A stretch of 64,000 nucleotides of DNA, taken from Spirosoma endophyticum. GTDB lineage: Bacteria; Bacteroidota; Bacteroidia; Cytophagales; Spirosomataceae. The first letter of the stretch is position 1; every line of letters starts with the position of its first letter. The stretch is from the NCBI RefSeq assembly GCF_900112365.1, contig NZ_FOLQ01000024.1, positions 1-64,000 of the forward strand, in the 5' to 3' direction. The notes beneath the pieces were generated by a model. That model was not told where the DNA came from. It made no database searches and saw only the letters and a list, made by a program, of their open reading frames with translations. Of the stretch, positions 1 through 8,563 are shown piece by piece. The position numbers and the translations under genes were made by a program.

Positions 1-162
1 CGGACGTGTGTTGAGTAGATAGTTTTACAGGATCGATACCTGGACGAAGATAGTAAGCACAAGGGCCGGTAAGGCTCAGGGTCTCTCTCTGTAGGAAAAA
101 AGACAAAAGGCTTTTTGGTCCGCCCCCGGGTAGCTGGGTTGGCAGGATCAAGCAAGAGTCCA
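1..162 (+). other. Probable 23S-5S internal transcribed spacer
   Basis: This stretch lies directly upstream of the 5S rRNA gene and has no reading frame of note. Because 5S normally follows 23S, it is most likely the rRNA operon spacer. I could not recognise the conserved 3' end of 23S rRNA in it, so 23S probably ends before the window begins. The placement is inferred from context only. Confidence 0.4.
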
Positions 163-163
163 T

Positions 164-279
164 TAGGTTGGTGCTGGTAAGGCGGGTGGTCACCTCTTCC
201 ATTTCGCACAGAGCCGTTAAGCCCCGTACTGCCGATGGTACTGCTGTCACAAGCGGGAGAGTAGGAAGGTGCCACCTAG
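164..279 (+). rRNA. rrf: 5S ribosomal RNA
   Basis: The sequence carries the 5S core: a segment reading CACCTCTTCC, then CAGAGCCGTTAAGCCC, then GCCGATGGTACTGC, and a 3' part with GAGAGTAGGAAGGTGCCACC. The 5' end (TAGGTTGG) can pair with the 3' end (CCACCTA) to form helix I. The length of about 116 nt is normal for 5S. The exact ends are set by this helix and may be off by a few bases. It would be the last RNA of an rRNA operon transcribed on the + strand. Confidence 0.92.
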
Positions 280-290
280 GGAAATAAGTC

Positions 291-324
291 AAAACGCCGT
301 GTTCTAGCTAGAACACGGCGTTTT
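291..324 (+). terminator. Palindromic terminator after the rRNA operon
   Basis: A perfect 34-bp palindrome with 15-bp arms (AAAACGCCGTGTTCT and its complement) around AGCT. It begins 12 bases after the 5S 3' end, and the right arm ends in TTTT. It is best read as the intrinsic terminator of the rRNA operon; because it is symmetric it could work in both directions. Confidence 0.8.
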
Positions 325-470
325 GCGTTTAAAGCCTTGTCAAACCCTGACCGAAAGCAATTCACTGTAAAGTTGATGGCTTTCTGTGTTTTGATGGTTT
401 TTGTGAAGTTAGAGAAGAGTAATTCTTCCTTTTTCTTACCTTAGTATTTCGAGTAAACTCTTCACAATTA

Positions 471-953
471 ATGGCTATCTTCAAACTGCAAATTAACGGT
501 CGCCTTCTTCAGGCTGATGTAGATGCTGATACTCCCCTTTTATGGGTATTACGCGATAATTTTGGATTAGTAGGCACTAAATATGGTTGTGGCATCGCTC
601 AATGTGGAGCTTGTACGGTTCACTTGAATGGCGAAGCTATGCGCTCATGTGTACTACCTGTATCAGCTATTGGCAAATCGAAAGTGACTACAATCGAAGG
701 CCTGTCAGTCGATGGCACGCACCCTGTTCAACAGGCATGGGATAAAGTAGATGTACCACAATGTGGCTATTGTCAGTCCGGTCAGATAATGACAGCTGCT
801 GCCTTGCTGAAGAAAAACCCTAAGCCAACTCAAGCTGAAATTGACAATACAATGACTGGTAACCTGTGCCGTTGCGGGACGTATCATCGCATCCGGGAAG
901 CTGTAAAGTTAGCCTCTGAAGCCCCCACAACAAATAAAACTTCAAAAAGATAG
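471..953 (+). CDS. (2Fe-2S)-binding subunit of a molybdenum hydroxylase (IorA type)
   Basis: A 160-residue small subunit of the xanthine oxidase family. It passes electrons from the molybdenum centre of the partner subunit through two [2Fe-2S] clusters. The plant-ferredoxin-type cluster ligands are visible as C40, C45, C48 and C60. The second, helical-domain cluster is seen as C98-GY-C101 and C133-R-C135. The length matches isoquinoline 1-oxidoreductase alpha and aldehyde dehydrogenase small subunits. It lies 6 bases ahead of the large-subunit gene, so the two are almost certainly co-transcribed. No FAD subunit gene lies nearby, as expected for the two-subunit IorAB type. The substrate cannot be told from sequence. 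Confidence 0.93.
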   Translation: MAIFKLQINGRLLQADVDADTPLLWVLRDNFGLVGTKYGCGIAQCGACTVHLNGEAMRSCVLPVSAIGKSKVTTIEGLSVDGTHPVQQAWDKVDVPQCGYCQSGQIMTAAALLKKNPKPTQAEIDNTMTGNLCRCGTYHRIREAVKLASEAPTTNKTSKR

Positions 954-959
954 ATAGCT

Positions 960-3119
960 ATGCAAACGTTAGCGAATTCAAGTCGAAGAAACTTTCTGAA
1001 AATAGCTGCAGCAACCGGGGGAGGACTCATGTTAGGCTTTAACTGGCTTGAATCTGAGGCTGCACCATCAGCAATAATCAATGCCGCTGGTACAAATGCA
1101 CCGGGTCTTAATTTCAATAGTTATCTATCTATTAATCCACAGGGCATTATCACTATTTTGTCGCCGAATCCAGAAGTTGGACAAGGCATCAAAACGGCTT
1201 TTCCAATCATTGTTGCTGAAGAACTCGATGCTGACTGGACGAAAGTTGTTGTTGAACAGGCTCCGCTTGATACTAAAAAATTTGAACGACAGGTAGCTGG
1301 TGGTAGTGGCTCTATTCCACATTCCTGGCAACGTCTGCGTAAAGCTGGTGCTACAGCCAGATATATGCTGGTTGAAGCGGCTGCAAAACGTTGGAACGTG
1401 CCATCATCGGAGTGCTCGACCGATAAGGGCGTTGTCTTGCATGCTGCGAGTAATCGTAAGCTTGGCTATGGTGAACTGGCTACTGAAGCCGCTCAGATAC
1501 CTGTTCCAGCTGATGCTAAACTTAAGGAGATAAAAGACTTTAAACTTATTGGAACTACGGTCAAGAACGTTGATAATCCTAAAATTATAACAGGAAAACC
1601 ATTGTTCGGACTGGACTTTTATCGGGAAGGGATGCTGTTCTCAATGATTCAACGTCCCGCTTTTGGGTATAAATTGAAGTCGCTGGATGCAACGGCTGCT
1701 AAAGCTATGCCAGGTATTGTTGACGTAGTAACATTTACCAACAATGTGGCTGTTGTTGGGAAGTCAACATGGCAGGTAAAAAAGGCGAAGGATGCTTTGA
1801 AAATCGAATGGGAAAAGGCAGATACGCTCGAAAGTACATCTGACCACAATCGATTATTTAAAGAGATGTTAGATAGTGGAGAGGCAATGGTACGTCGAAA
1901 AGATGGTGATGTAGAAACTGCCTTTAAAAATGCAGCTAAGGTTGTCAAGTCTGAATATCAATGCCCCTTCCTGCCGCATAATCCACTTGAACCCATGAAT
2001 TTCTTTGCCCATGTCAGGGCGGATGGCGTTGAATTAGTTGGTCCAACGCAAACTCCTGAACTTGCACGCAACGAAACGGCTAAATTGCTTGGCATCTCGC
2101 CTGATAAAGTGTCAGTACAGCTCACGCGTATGGGCGGAGGATTCGGCCGGAGACTCAAGGCAGACTACGTGATCGAAGCAGTTCAGGTATCGAAATTGGT
2201 TAATGCACCAGTAAAAGTAATCTGGTCACGTGAAGATGATATGACGGGAGGAAGTTATCGTCCCGCTGTTCGGTATCGCTTCGAGGCTGCTCTTGATGCG
2301 CAGGGTAATATGATTGGGTACAAATTGCGGGGGGCCAGTATAAATGCAGGTAACTCGACTCGGGAAGATAATTTTCCTGCTGGTGCCGTAGATAACCTAC
2401 TAATTGACAGTGTAGATCATAAATCGCCAATCACAACTGGTCCCTGGCGTGCTCCAATCACTAATTTTCTTGCCTTCGCTGAACAGTCATTTATAGACGA
2501 AGTAGCACAGGCTGCTGGCAAAGATCCCGTACAGTTTCGATTGGAGTTGTTAGAAAAAGCTAAACAAAAGCCAGCTGGTGCCATAAAGTACGACATAGAC
2601 CGTATGAAAGGCATTATCACGTTAGCTGCTGAAAAAGCGGGTTGGGGGAAGAAGAAAGGAGCAGATGGTAAGTTGATTGCACAAGGATTCAGTGTCTATT
2701 TCTCGCATCGATCTTACGTAGCGCAGATTGGTGAAGTGGTCGTGCAGAAAGGCAAACCAGTTCTCCAGAAAGTATACTCTGCAGCCGACTGTGGGGTTGT
2801 CGTGAACCAAAGTGGAGCCCAGCAACAAGTGAGAGGGTGCGTTGTTGACGGAATTGGCCATGCCATGTATGGTAATATTACGTTCAAAGATGGCGTTGCG
2901 GAACAGAAAAATTTCAATGAATATCGACTCATTCGGCTAAATGAAATTCCGGAAATAGAGGTGCATTTTGTCCAGAATGAAATCGAACCCACTGGCTTGG
3001 GCGAACCTTCCCTTCCACCAGCGGGTGCCGCTGTTGCCAATGCTATTTTTAAGGCTACAGGTAAACGACTACGTAGCCAGCCTTTCGTGGAGCAGGAAGA
3101 ATTTAAAAGCGTGTCTTAA
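960..3119 (+). CDS. Molybdopterin-binding large subunit of a xanthine oxidase-family hydroxylase (IorB type)
   Basis: A 719-residue catalytic subunit that binds the molybdopterin cofactor and hydroxylates or oxidises aldehydes or N-heterocycles. The N-terminus carries a twin-arginine signal (SRRNFLK, R9-R10, then a hydrophobic stretch). This suggests Tat export of the folded cofactor-loaded complex, with the IorA partner carried along. The family motif GGGFGRRL is present near residue 395, and TGPWRAP and GEPSLPPAGAAVANA match conserved cofactor and active-site segments of the IorB branch. The gene is full length. It is preceded by the Fe-S subunit and followed 33 bases later by a small ABM-like gene that may belong to the same operon. 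Isoquinoline oxidation is only the name of the type enzyme; aldehydes are equally possible. Confidence 0.92.
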   Translation: MQTLANSSRRNFLKIAAATGGGLMLGFNWLESEAAPSAIINAAGTNAPGLNFNSYLSINPQGIITILSPNPEVGQGIKTAFPIIVAEELDADWTKVVVEQAPLDTKKFERQVAGGSGSIPHSWQRLRKAGATARYMLVEAAAKRWNVPSSECSTDKGVVLHAASNRKLGYGELATEAAQIPVPADAKLKEIKDFKLIGTTVKNVDNPKIITGKPLFGLDFYREGMLFSMIQRPAFGYKLKSLDATAAKAMPGIVDVVTFTNNVAVVGKSTWQVKKAKDALKIEWEKADTLESTSDHNRLFKEMLDSGEAMVRRKDGDVETAFKNAAKVVKSEYQCPFLPHNPLEPMNFFAHVRADGVELVGPTQTPELARNETAKLLGISPDKVSVQLTRMGGGFGRRLKADYVIEAVQVSKLVNAPVKVIWSREDDMTGGSYRPAVRYRFEAALDAQGNMIGYKLRGASINAGNSTREDNFPAGAVDNLLIDSVDHKSPITTGPWRAPITNFLAFAEQSFIDEVAQAAGKDPVQFRLELLEKAKQKPAGAIKYDIDRMKGIITLAAEKAGWGKKKGADGKLIAQGFSVYFSHRSYVAQIGEVVVQKGKPVLQKVYSAADCGVVVNQSGAQQQVRGCVVDGIGHAMYGNITFKDGVAEQKNFNEYRLIRLNEIPEIEVHFVQNEIEPTGLGEPSLPPAGAAVANAIFKATGKRLRSQPFVEQEEFKSVS

Positions 3120-3152
3120 TAACCTCCTTTTTCTCACTAAGCACTCATAAGC

Positions 3153-3449
3153 ATGTATGCACGAGTTATTCAGTTTCCTTTAAAGGCTGAAAGTATTACG
3201 GATGCTGTGGAATATTTTCACGATTCGGTAGGGCCAGCTCTCAAAAAACTTGATGGTTTTAAAAACAGTCGAATGCTAACTAACCCGTCGACAAACCGAG
3301 GATTAATGGTAACGATCTGGGAGTCGGAGGAGAATAGGCAAGCGGCTGAATCCAGTGGTTTTCTTCAGGATGTTCTTAAACATATGAGTGGTTACTTTGC
3401 TGGCCCACCAACTGTCGATTATTATGAAGTAAGCGTACAAGTAGTTTGA
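3153..3449 (+). CDS. Small ABM-like (dimeric alpha-beta barrel) protein
   Basis: A 98-residue protein with the pattern of the antibiotic biosynthesis monooxygenase fold: an N-terminal beta strand (YARVIQFPLK), a helix, a GFKNSRML strand, then a MVTIWESEE strand and a C-terminal strand. Such proteins form dimeric ferredoxin-like barrels and often act as small monooxygenases or stress proteins. No catalytic residues can be assigned. It follows the IorB-type gene by 33 bases on the same strand and is followed by a hairpin, so it is probably the last gene of that operon. A role linked to the hydroxylase is inference. Confidence 0.7.
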   Translation: MYARVIQFPLKAESITDAVEYFHDSVGPALKKLDGFKNSRMLTNPSTNRGLMVTIWESEENRQAAESSGFLQDVLKHMSGYFAGPPTVDYYEVSVQVV

Positions 3450-3480
3450 AAAACGTATGGTCCTCAAACATTAACAATAG

Positions 3481-3506
3481 AGCCACCAACCATTCGGCTG
3501 GTGGCT
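3481..3506. terminator. Hairpin between convergent genes
   Basis: AGCCACCAACC pairs with GGCTGGTGGCT (one mismatch) around a 4-base loop. It sits between the end of the ABM-like gene on the + strand and the end of a small secreted protein gene on the - strand. It probably serves as terminator for one or both; the T-rich tract on the + side is short (TTATTTA). Confidence 0.6.
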
Positions 3507-3533
3507 TATTTACTGATGGGTGTTCTTACGGTA

Positions 3534-3956
3534 CTACTGTACCGCAACAATACGGCTTTGCATCTGAATAGGAGCGGTCGACAAATTCAGGTATTTGTTA
3601 ATGCTGCCTTTGTTCGACTTTATTTCTAACTCATACTGTCCGTCAGCTAAGTCATCGACGTTTAATTTTACTGCAAATTTGGACTCTTTTTTGCCAAGGT
3701 CTTGCTGAAAAAGTACCTGATTTTCTGCATTGCGGAGAACAATCGTGACCGGGGCTTCAGTAGATTTCTGGACGGCAATCCGAATTTTATTGCTTACTGT
3801 AACGAATGCACTGGCATCAAATGATAGCACCTTAGGCGTAGTAGGATTGATGAATGTTGACGCACTCAATAAAAGGGAGGCAGCGACTTTGCTCATTAGT
3901 GGTAACATGGTAGTATCGTGTTTAGTGGTTTTAACGTTCAGTTGTTTACTGTTCAT
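3534..3956 (-). CDS. Small secreted protein with a T9SS-like C-terminal beta domain
   Basis: A 140-residue protein of unknown function. A hydrophobic stretch (VAASLLLSAST, about residues 24-34) looks like a signal peptide, although the n-region is long; starts at M17 or M21 would give a more usual signal. The C-terminal half alternates strands and ends in DGQYELEIKSNKGSINKYLNL, which resembles the last strands of type IX secretion sorting domains or a DUF3244-like beta sandwich. It is monocistronic, convergent with the hydroxylase operon and divergent from the GH43 gene. Function unknown. Confidence 0.7.
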   Translation of the reverse strand: MNSKQLNVKTTKHDTTMLPLMSKVAASLLLSASTFINPTTPKVLSFDASAFVTVSNKIRIAVQKSTEAPVTIVLRNAENQVLFQQDLGKKESKFAVKLNVDDLADGQYELEIKSNKGSINKYLNLSTAPIQMQSRIVAVQ

Positions 3957-4230
3957 ACTACATAATTCAAAGGTTGTGCCAACTGCTTAAGCTGTTGATT
4001 AGTAATATGTTGAATGTTTTCTTATGGATTAGCAATGTCCAGTTATGGACAATCTTTGTTCACTTGCGGACAAAATAAAACAGCGATTTTATGCTAGTGC
4101 TGATCGTTCATGACACTATCTTTTGACGAATGACACCGATAGTAGGGGAGCCGCTTTGAGCGTTCAGTAAATTAGCGGTGTTACTTTCTTTCCTGTCTGT
4201 ATTAAAATAAAATACATTAAACCAAAAAAT

Positions 4231-5352
4231 ATGATTAAGCATAGCAAACTCAGAAACGTCCTGTTTTTCTTAGCCGTTTCTGGCGTGTTTTTGCAGGCAT
4301 GCCAAAGTAATAAAGCAAAACAGGAACAATCTGAAACGGGCGCTAGTGATTCGACAAGTAGCCAAGAGTCGCTCTCAAAACCGCTGGTTAGCCACATTTA
4401 TACCGCAGACCCGTCAGCTCATGTTTTTAATGGTAAAATCTACATTTACCCATCCCACGATATTGATGCCGGTATAAAAGAAGATGACGAGGGTGCTCAC
4501 TTTGCCATGCGGGATTATCATATCCTATCCATGGATAGCATCAATGGTAAGGTTACCGATCATGGCGTGGGACTGGATATTAAGGATATCCCCTGGGCTG
4601 GCCGGCAATTATGGGCACCCGATGCAGCTTATAAAAATGGTACGTATTATCTCTACTTCCCCGTTAAAGATAAAAAGGATGTATTCCGAATGGGCGTAGC
4701 CACGAGCAAATCGCCGAGTGGTCCATTCAAGGCAGAACCTACCCCAATTGAAGGTAGTTATAGTATTGACCCGGCTGTGTTTACGGATACAGATGGAAAA
4801 ACCTATATGTATTTTGGTGGAATCTGGGGAGGACAGTTACAGCGCTGGAGTTCGGGTAAATACGATGCCAATGGGTCTAAAACGGATTTAGGTAAAGACA
4901 AAGAGCCCGCCTTATCGGCCAAGGTGGCTCGTTTGAGCAATGATATGCTGCACTTCGATGAGGTAGCTAAAGATGTGAAAATCATTGATAAAGAGGGCAA
5001 GCCATTATTGACCAGCGATCATGATCGACGTTTTTTTGAAGGTAGCTGGATGCACAAGTTTAATGGTAAATACTATTTCTCCTACTCGACTGGTGATACG
5101 CACTTTCTAGCCTACGCCATTGGTGATTCGCCGTACGGCCCCTTCACGTACCAGGGCAATATGATGACCCCCGTAAAAGGCTGGACAACTCACCATTCAA
5201 TCGTTGAATTCAAAGGTAAATGGTACATTTTTTACCATGATACAGAGCTATCCGGCAAAACTCATTTGCGTAATGTTAAGGTGACGGAGTTAACCCATAA
5301 TGCCGATGGTACAATCGCACTAATTAATCCATATCCAACTAAAAAGCTTTAA
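4231..5352 (+). CDS. Glycoside hydrolase family 43 lipoprotein
   Basis: A 373-residue five-bladed propeller enzyme of the GH43 (arabinofuranosidase/xylosidase) family. The N-terminus is a lipoprotein signal ending in LQAC (C24), so it is probably anchored to a membrane outside the cytoplasm. The three family carboxylates are identifiable: general base D60 in YTADPSAHVF, pKa-modulating D180 in SIDPAVF, and general acid E270 in FFEGSW. It lies 5 bases upstream of a Gfo/Idh/MocA oxidoreductase gene, which suggests linked expression. The sugar substrate cannot be fixed; arabinose- or xylose-containing glycans are typical for the family. Confidence 0.9.
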   Translation: MIKHSKLRNVLFFLAVSGVFLQACQSNKAKQEQSETGASDSTSSQESLSKPLVSHIYTADPSAHVFNGKIYIYPSHDIDAGIKEDDEGAHFAMRDYHILSMDSINGKVTDHGVGLDIKDIPWAGRQLWAPDAAYKNGTYYLYFPVKDKKDVFRMGVATSKSPSGPFKAEPTPIEGSYSIDPAVFTDTDGKTYMYFGGIWGGQLQRWSSGKYDANGSKTDLGKDKEPALSAKVARLSNDMLHFDEVAKDVKIIDKEGKPLLTSDHDRRFFEGSWMHKFNGKYYFSYSTGDTHFLAYAIGDSPYGPFTYQGNMMTPVKGWTTHHSIVEFKGKWYIFYHDTELSGKTHLRNVKVTELTHNADGTIALINPYPTKKL

Positions 5353-5357
5353 AAGAA

Positions 5358-6440
5358 ATGTCATTAGTCGCTCAACCCCTGCGGGTTCTTGTTGTTGGCT
5401 GCGGTAATATGGGTGCCTCGCACGCTATTGCATACAAAACTCTCGATGGGTTCGAAATCTGCGGAATTGTATCAACCGGCAATAGCAAGGTCGTTTTAAA
5501 TGAACGGCTTGGCGGTGGATACGCCTTATTTTCAGACTACGAAACCGCCTTGAAAGAAACACAGCCCGATGCTGTTTGCATTTCTACGTATCCCGATACG
5601 CACGAAAGCTTTGCCATCATGGCGCTTGAACAAGGTTGTCACGTATTCATCGAAAAACCAATTGCTGACACGGTCGAAGGTGCCAAGCGTGTCATGGCTG
5701 CCGCAGAAAAAGCAGGAAAAAAATTAGTAGTGGGCTATATTTTGCGGCATCATCCTTCCTGGGAAAAGTTCGTTGAGATAGCACATGAACTAGGTAAGCC
5801 CCTGGTAATGAGGATGAATCTCAATCAGCAAAGTCACGGTACGATGTGGACAGTTCACCGAAATCTGATGAAAAGTCTTAGCCCAATCGTAGATTGTGGT
5901 GTGCATTACATTGACGTAATGTGCCAGATGACGCGCTCGAAACCTTTGCAGGTTAATGCAATCGGGGCTCGATTGACGAACGATATACCGGCTGGTAATT
6001 ACAACTATGGACAGTTGCAGATTCGATTTGAAGATGGTTCAGTGGGTTGGTATGAAGCTGGCTGGGGACCAATGATGAGCGAAACGGCCTTTTTTGTGAA
6101 AGACGTCATTGGTCCAGAGGGTTGTGTATCAATTGTCGCTAAAAATGCTGGGGCTTCTGGAAAGTCAGATAACGTAGATTCGCATACGAAAACCGAATCA
6201 CTACGTGTACACAAAGCCGCTTTGGACGAAAATGACCAGTTTGTTACCTCCGACACCTGGATTGATATGCAGGACGAACCGGATCATCAGGAACTCTGTA
6301 ACCGTGAACAACGCTATTTCTTGCATGCCATCCAAGACAATGTTGACTTAACCGACCACATGCAGGATGCTGTGAATAGCCTGCAAATTGCCTTCGCCTG
6401 CGATGAGTCTGTCCGAACAGGGCAACCCGTGCTACTATAA
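5358..6440 (+). CDS. Gfo/Idh/MocA-family oxidoreductase
   Basis: A 360-residue NAD(P)-dependent sugar dehydrogenase-like protein. The Rossmann motif VVGCGNMGASH is at residues 12-22 and the family EKPIADT motif, whose lysine is catalytic, is near residue 97. The C-terminal half is the usual alpha/beta domain with an H-rich segment (VDCGVHYIDVM). No signal peptide is seen, so it should be cytoplasmic. It is tightly coupled (5 bases) to the GH43 gene, which suggests it works on a sugar released or imported by that system. A bidirectional terminator follows. The exact substrate is unknown. Confidence 0.88.
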   Translation: MSLVAQPLRVLVVGCGNMGASHAIAYKTLDGFEICGIVSTGNSKVVLNERLGGGYALFSDYETALKETQPDAVCISTYPDTHESFAIMALEQGCHVFIEKPIADTVEGAKRVMAAAEKAGKKLVVGYILRHHPSWEKFVEIAHELGKPLVMRMNLNQQSHGTMWTVHRNLMKSLSPIVDCGVHYIDVMCQMTRSKPLQVNAIGARLTNDIPAGNYNYGQLQIRFEDGSVGWYEAGWGPMMSETAFFVKDVIGPEGCVSIVAKNAGASGKSDNVDSHTKTESLRVHKAALDENDQFVTSDTWIDMQDEPDHQELCNREQRYFLHAIQDNVDLTDHMQDAVNSLQIAFACDESVRTGQPVLL

Positions 6441-6456
6441 GTAGAACTCTGTCACT

Positions 6457-6492
6457 AAAAAAGGGCCACACAGTGAAGTGTGGCCCTTTTTT
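6457..6492. terminator. Bidirectional intrinsic terminator
   Basis: A 15-bp perfect stem (AAAAAAGGGCCACAC with GTGTGGCCCTTTTTT) around a 6-base loop AGTGAA. It has A-runs and T-runs on the two sides, so it can terminate both the oxidoreductase gene (+) and the Ddl-like gene (-). Confidence 0.93.
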
Positions 6493-6495
6493 AGT

Positions 6496-8154
6496 TTATA
6501 CGTATCGTTCTGTAATGTGTCGGGCATGTTCAGCCGTTTCGACCAATAATGGATGGCGAGGTTGACTCAAGGCTGTTTCCAATTCGGCGATTGTGTCTTT
6601 AAAGAGCAGATTAACCGGAATTTCGTAGGCTTCCTGTTTACTTTTTATGTACATCAACGATGGCCGAACCGTTCCTGAAGCAGCCAGCTCGTTATACTTC
6701 TGTTTGGCAGCTGCAAATCCTTCGTCACTGTCGCCAAACGAGACAACGCGCTCTGGTAAAGGACTCATTTTTCGATTTGCAAGCTGGGCATCGAGATCGG
6801 CAAGCAGGTGTTTGAGGTGAAACGTGTCCTTGCCAGTACGGATGCGTTCACGTAGCGATTGGCGGATCAGATACGTTAGTGAATTCGCCAGATTCAACCC
6901 GATTTCGGCCATTTGCTTAAAGATCAATGACGAAGGTGACATGCCCGGAATCGTGTTTGGATCATGAAGCAATACGTCGCCAGCAGGCGTCAGGAAACCA
7001 TCAATCCGCGAATAAACATTGATTCCCAGGCGGGTAAATACGTGCGCAACGGCTAGCTGAATCTTACGGTTGTTCTCTAAGCTTGTCTCAACGGGAATGC
7101 GTTTCTTGGTCGTATTAAGCTTATATTTTGACTCAAAATCGAAACTCGTTACGTTATAAATCTCGGTTGGGGGCAACGCAATAGCAATCTGATCGTCGTC
7201 CTGAATCACTCCGCACGAAAATTCCTGTCCACGGATAAATTCTTCAAAAAGTACTTCATCTTCGGCATTTAGCGAGGCAAGCGTAATGGCACCAACCGAT
7301 TGATCCCTGGTCAAGGCATCCAGCTTGTCAATAAACTCCTTAGGATGTTTTATTACGTCGCCGGTTTGCTCAATAACCACTGGAAAACTTATTCCAGCAT
7401 CCAGACTGACCATGTTTTGCGCTAGTTCGCGTTTATCGTCAGCTGAAAGATCCGCCCATTCACTCAATTTACTCCAGCCGTCGGGTTGTATACTCATCGT
7501 AAAGAAACACTGCTGCACCGACCGGCAGAATTGAGTAAGATCAGCTTCGCGCACGATGGCTACGCCAATTGACGATCCCTGATGCGGAGCTTTCACAACA
7601 ATTGGTAAACCCAGATGCTCAATCAGCGATTGGAAAAATTGTGCTTTATCCGCCTGTTCGTAGGCATCTCGGTTGATCGTCGCTGTTTTCTTTTGTTGCC
7701 CGTTGGCTAACGCAATGAGTTCGTTTTGCAGGATTTTATTAATTCCTACTGCCGACCCGACCAATCCAGGGCCGGTATACGGCATCTTATGCCATTCCAA
7801 TAAACCCTGAATCGCCCCATCTTCACAATCAGGGCCATGCATGGCCAGGAAGGCTAAATCGAAATGATCGCGGAACTGTTCTGGTCTTAGTTCGGGCAAT
7901 AGTGGATCGAGTACATCAGCACTAAGTGACTCGTCATACACAGAAAATCCAGAGTCGTCCTGTGGCAGGGCTTCGCGCAACGAAGCTGATTGAAGAAAGT
8001 CTGACGTAGCGAGTCGGAATCGTCCGCGTCCATCGACAAATATCAGAATGGGCTCGAATAAGCCTTTATCTAAATTAGCTAAAGCCGTGCGACCACCCGC
8101 AAATGACACCTCGCGCTCCCGCGCTGGACCACCGAAGAAAATGCCTATTTTCAC
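6496..8154 (-). CDS. Large D-alanine-D-alanine ligase-like ATP-grasp protein
   Basis: A 552-residue ATP-grasp ligase of the Ddl superfamily. The N-terminus has the Ddl start (IGIFFGGPAREREVSFAGG). The central part carries KAPHQGSSIGVAI (ATP-binding lysine and serine loop), EEFIRGQEFSCGVI, and DPNTIPGMSPSSLIFKQ, which equals the metal- and substrate-binding NTIPGM motif of Ddl. Typical Ddl proteins have about 300-370 residues. This one has an insertion in the N-terminal domain (about residues 40-90) and roughly 130 extra C-terminal residues after SLTYLIRQ. Adding D-Ala-D-Ala to peptidoglycan precursors is possible, but a paralogous ligase with another substrate is equally plausible. It is monocistronic between two terminators. 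Confidence 0.82.
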   Translation of the reverse strand: MKIGIFFGGPAREREVSFAGGRTALANLDKGLFEPILIFVDGRGRFRLATSDFLQSASLREALPQDDSGFSVYDESLSADVLDPLLPELRPEQFRDHFDLAFLAMHGPDCEDGAIQGLLEWHKMPYTGPGLVGSAVGINKILQNELIALANGQQKKTATINRDAYEQADKAQFFQSLIEHLGLPIVVKAPHQGSSIGVAIVREADLTQFCRSVQQCFFTMSIQPDGWSKLSEWADLSADDKRELAQNMVSLDAGISFPVVIEQTGDVIKHPKEFIDKLDALTRDQSVGAITLASLNAEDEVLFEEFIRGQEFSCGVIQDDDQIAIALPPTEIYNVTSFDFESKYKLNTTKKRIPVETSLENNRKIQLAVAHVFTRLGINVYSRIDGFLTPAGDVLLHDPNTIPGMSPSSLIFKQMAEIGLNLANSLTYLIRQSLRERIRTGKDTFHLKHLLADLDAQLANRKMSPLPERVVSFGDSDEGFAAAKQKYNELAASGTVRPSLMYIKSKQEAYEIPVNLLFKDTIAELETALSQPRHPLLVETAEHARHITERYV

Positions 8155-8186
8155 TGAATTGAGAAATAATTACGAGTGCAAAGAAA

Positions 8187-8210
8187 CAAAAAAACGCCTG
8201 ATTCGGCGTT
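8187..8210 (-). terminator. Terminator of the DUF433/DUF5615 operon
   Basis: On the - strand AACGCC pairs with GGCGTT across a 6-base loop and is followed by a run of seven T. It lies 27 bases past the end of the DUF5615 gene, and just ahead of the start of the Ddl-like gene. Confidence 0.75.
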
Positions 8211-8236
8211 CTAATGGCAAAAACTGTGAATTGGCG

Positions 8237-8563
8237 TTAATCTGGCAAAATTACAGTAACACCTTGCGAAAGTTCAGAGTCTAAAACAGCTTTAATCTTG
8301 CTAACAAGTGGTAGTAAGTATTCGTAGTCACTACGCTTTACCTTCAGCACCAGAACCGGAATTGGGTATTTATTAAAATTATGCTGATGATCAAAACCTT
8401 TGTCTAATGTAACCAGCAGTTCAAATTCATAGTCAATCATTAACTTCATCAACTCACCGTTTCGCTTTCCAGACCATCCCATATCGCGTACAGTTGTGAC
8501 CTCATGATCGGGAAAGCGAAATTTCAGTTTGTTATGAAGATTCTCATCAAGCAAAATTTTCAT
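8237..8563 (-). CDS. DUF5615 PIN-like protein (probable toxin)
   Basis: A 108-residue protein that starts MKILLDENL and contains LVTLDKGFDHQ; both acidic motifs are typical of DUF5615/Mut7-C-type PIN-like domains, which are predicted RNases. The N-terminal D6 and E7 and the internal D of TLDKGFD would coordinate metal. The gene overlaps the upstream DUF433 gene by 17 bases, which is the usual toxin-after-antitoxin layout. Toxicity is inferred from family and layout. Confidence 0.85.
   Translation of the reverse strand: MKILLDENLHNKLKFRFPDHEVTTVRDMGWSGKRNGELMKLMIDYEFELLVTLDKGFDHQHNFNKYPIPVLVLKVKRSDYEYLLPLVSKIKAVLDSELSQGVTVILPD

Noticed and set aside
1..162. 3' end of 23S rRNA
   Set aside because: The position suggests it, but I could not match the conserved 3' end, so I call it spacer only.
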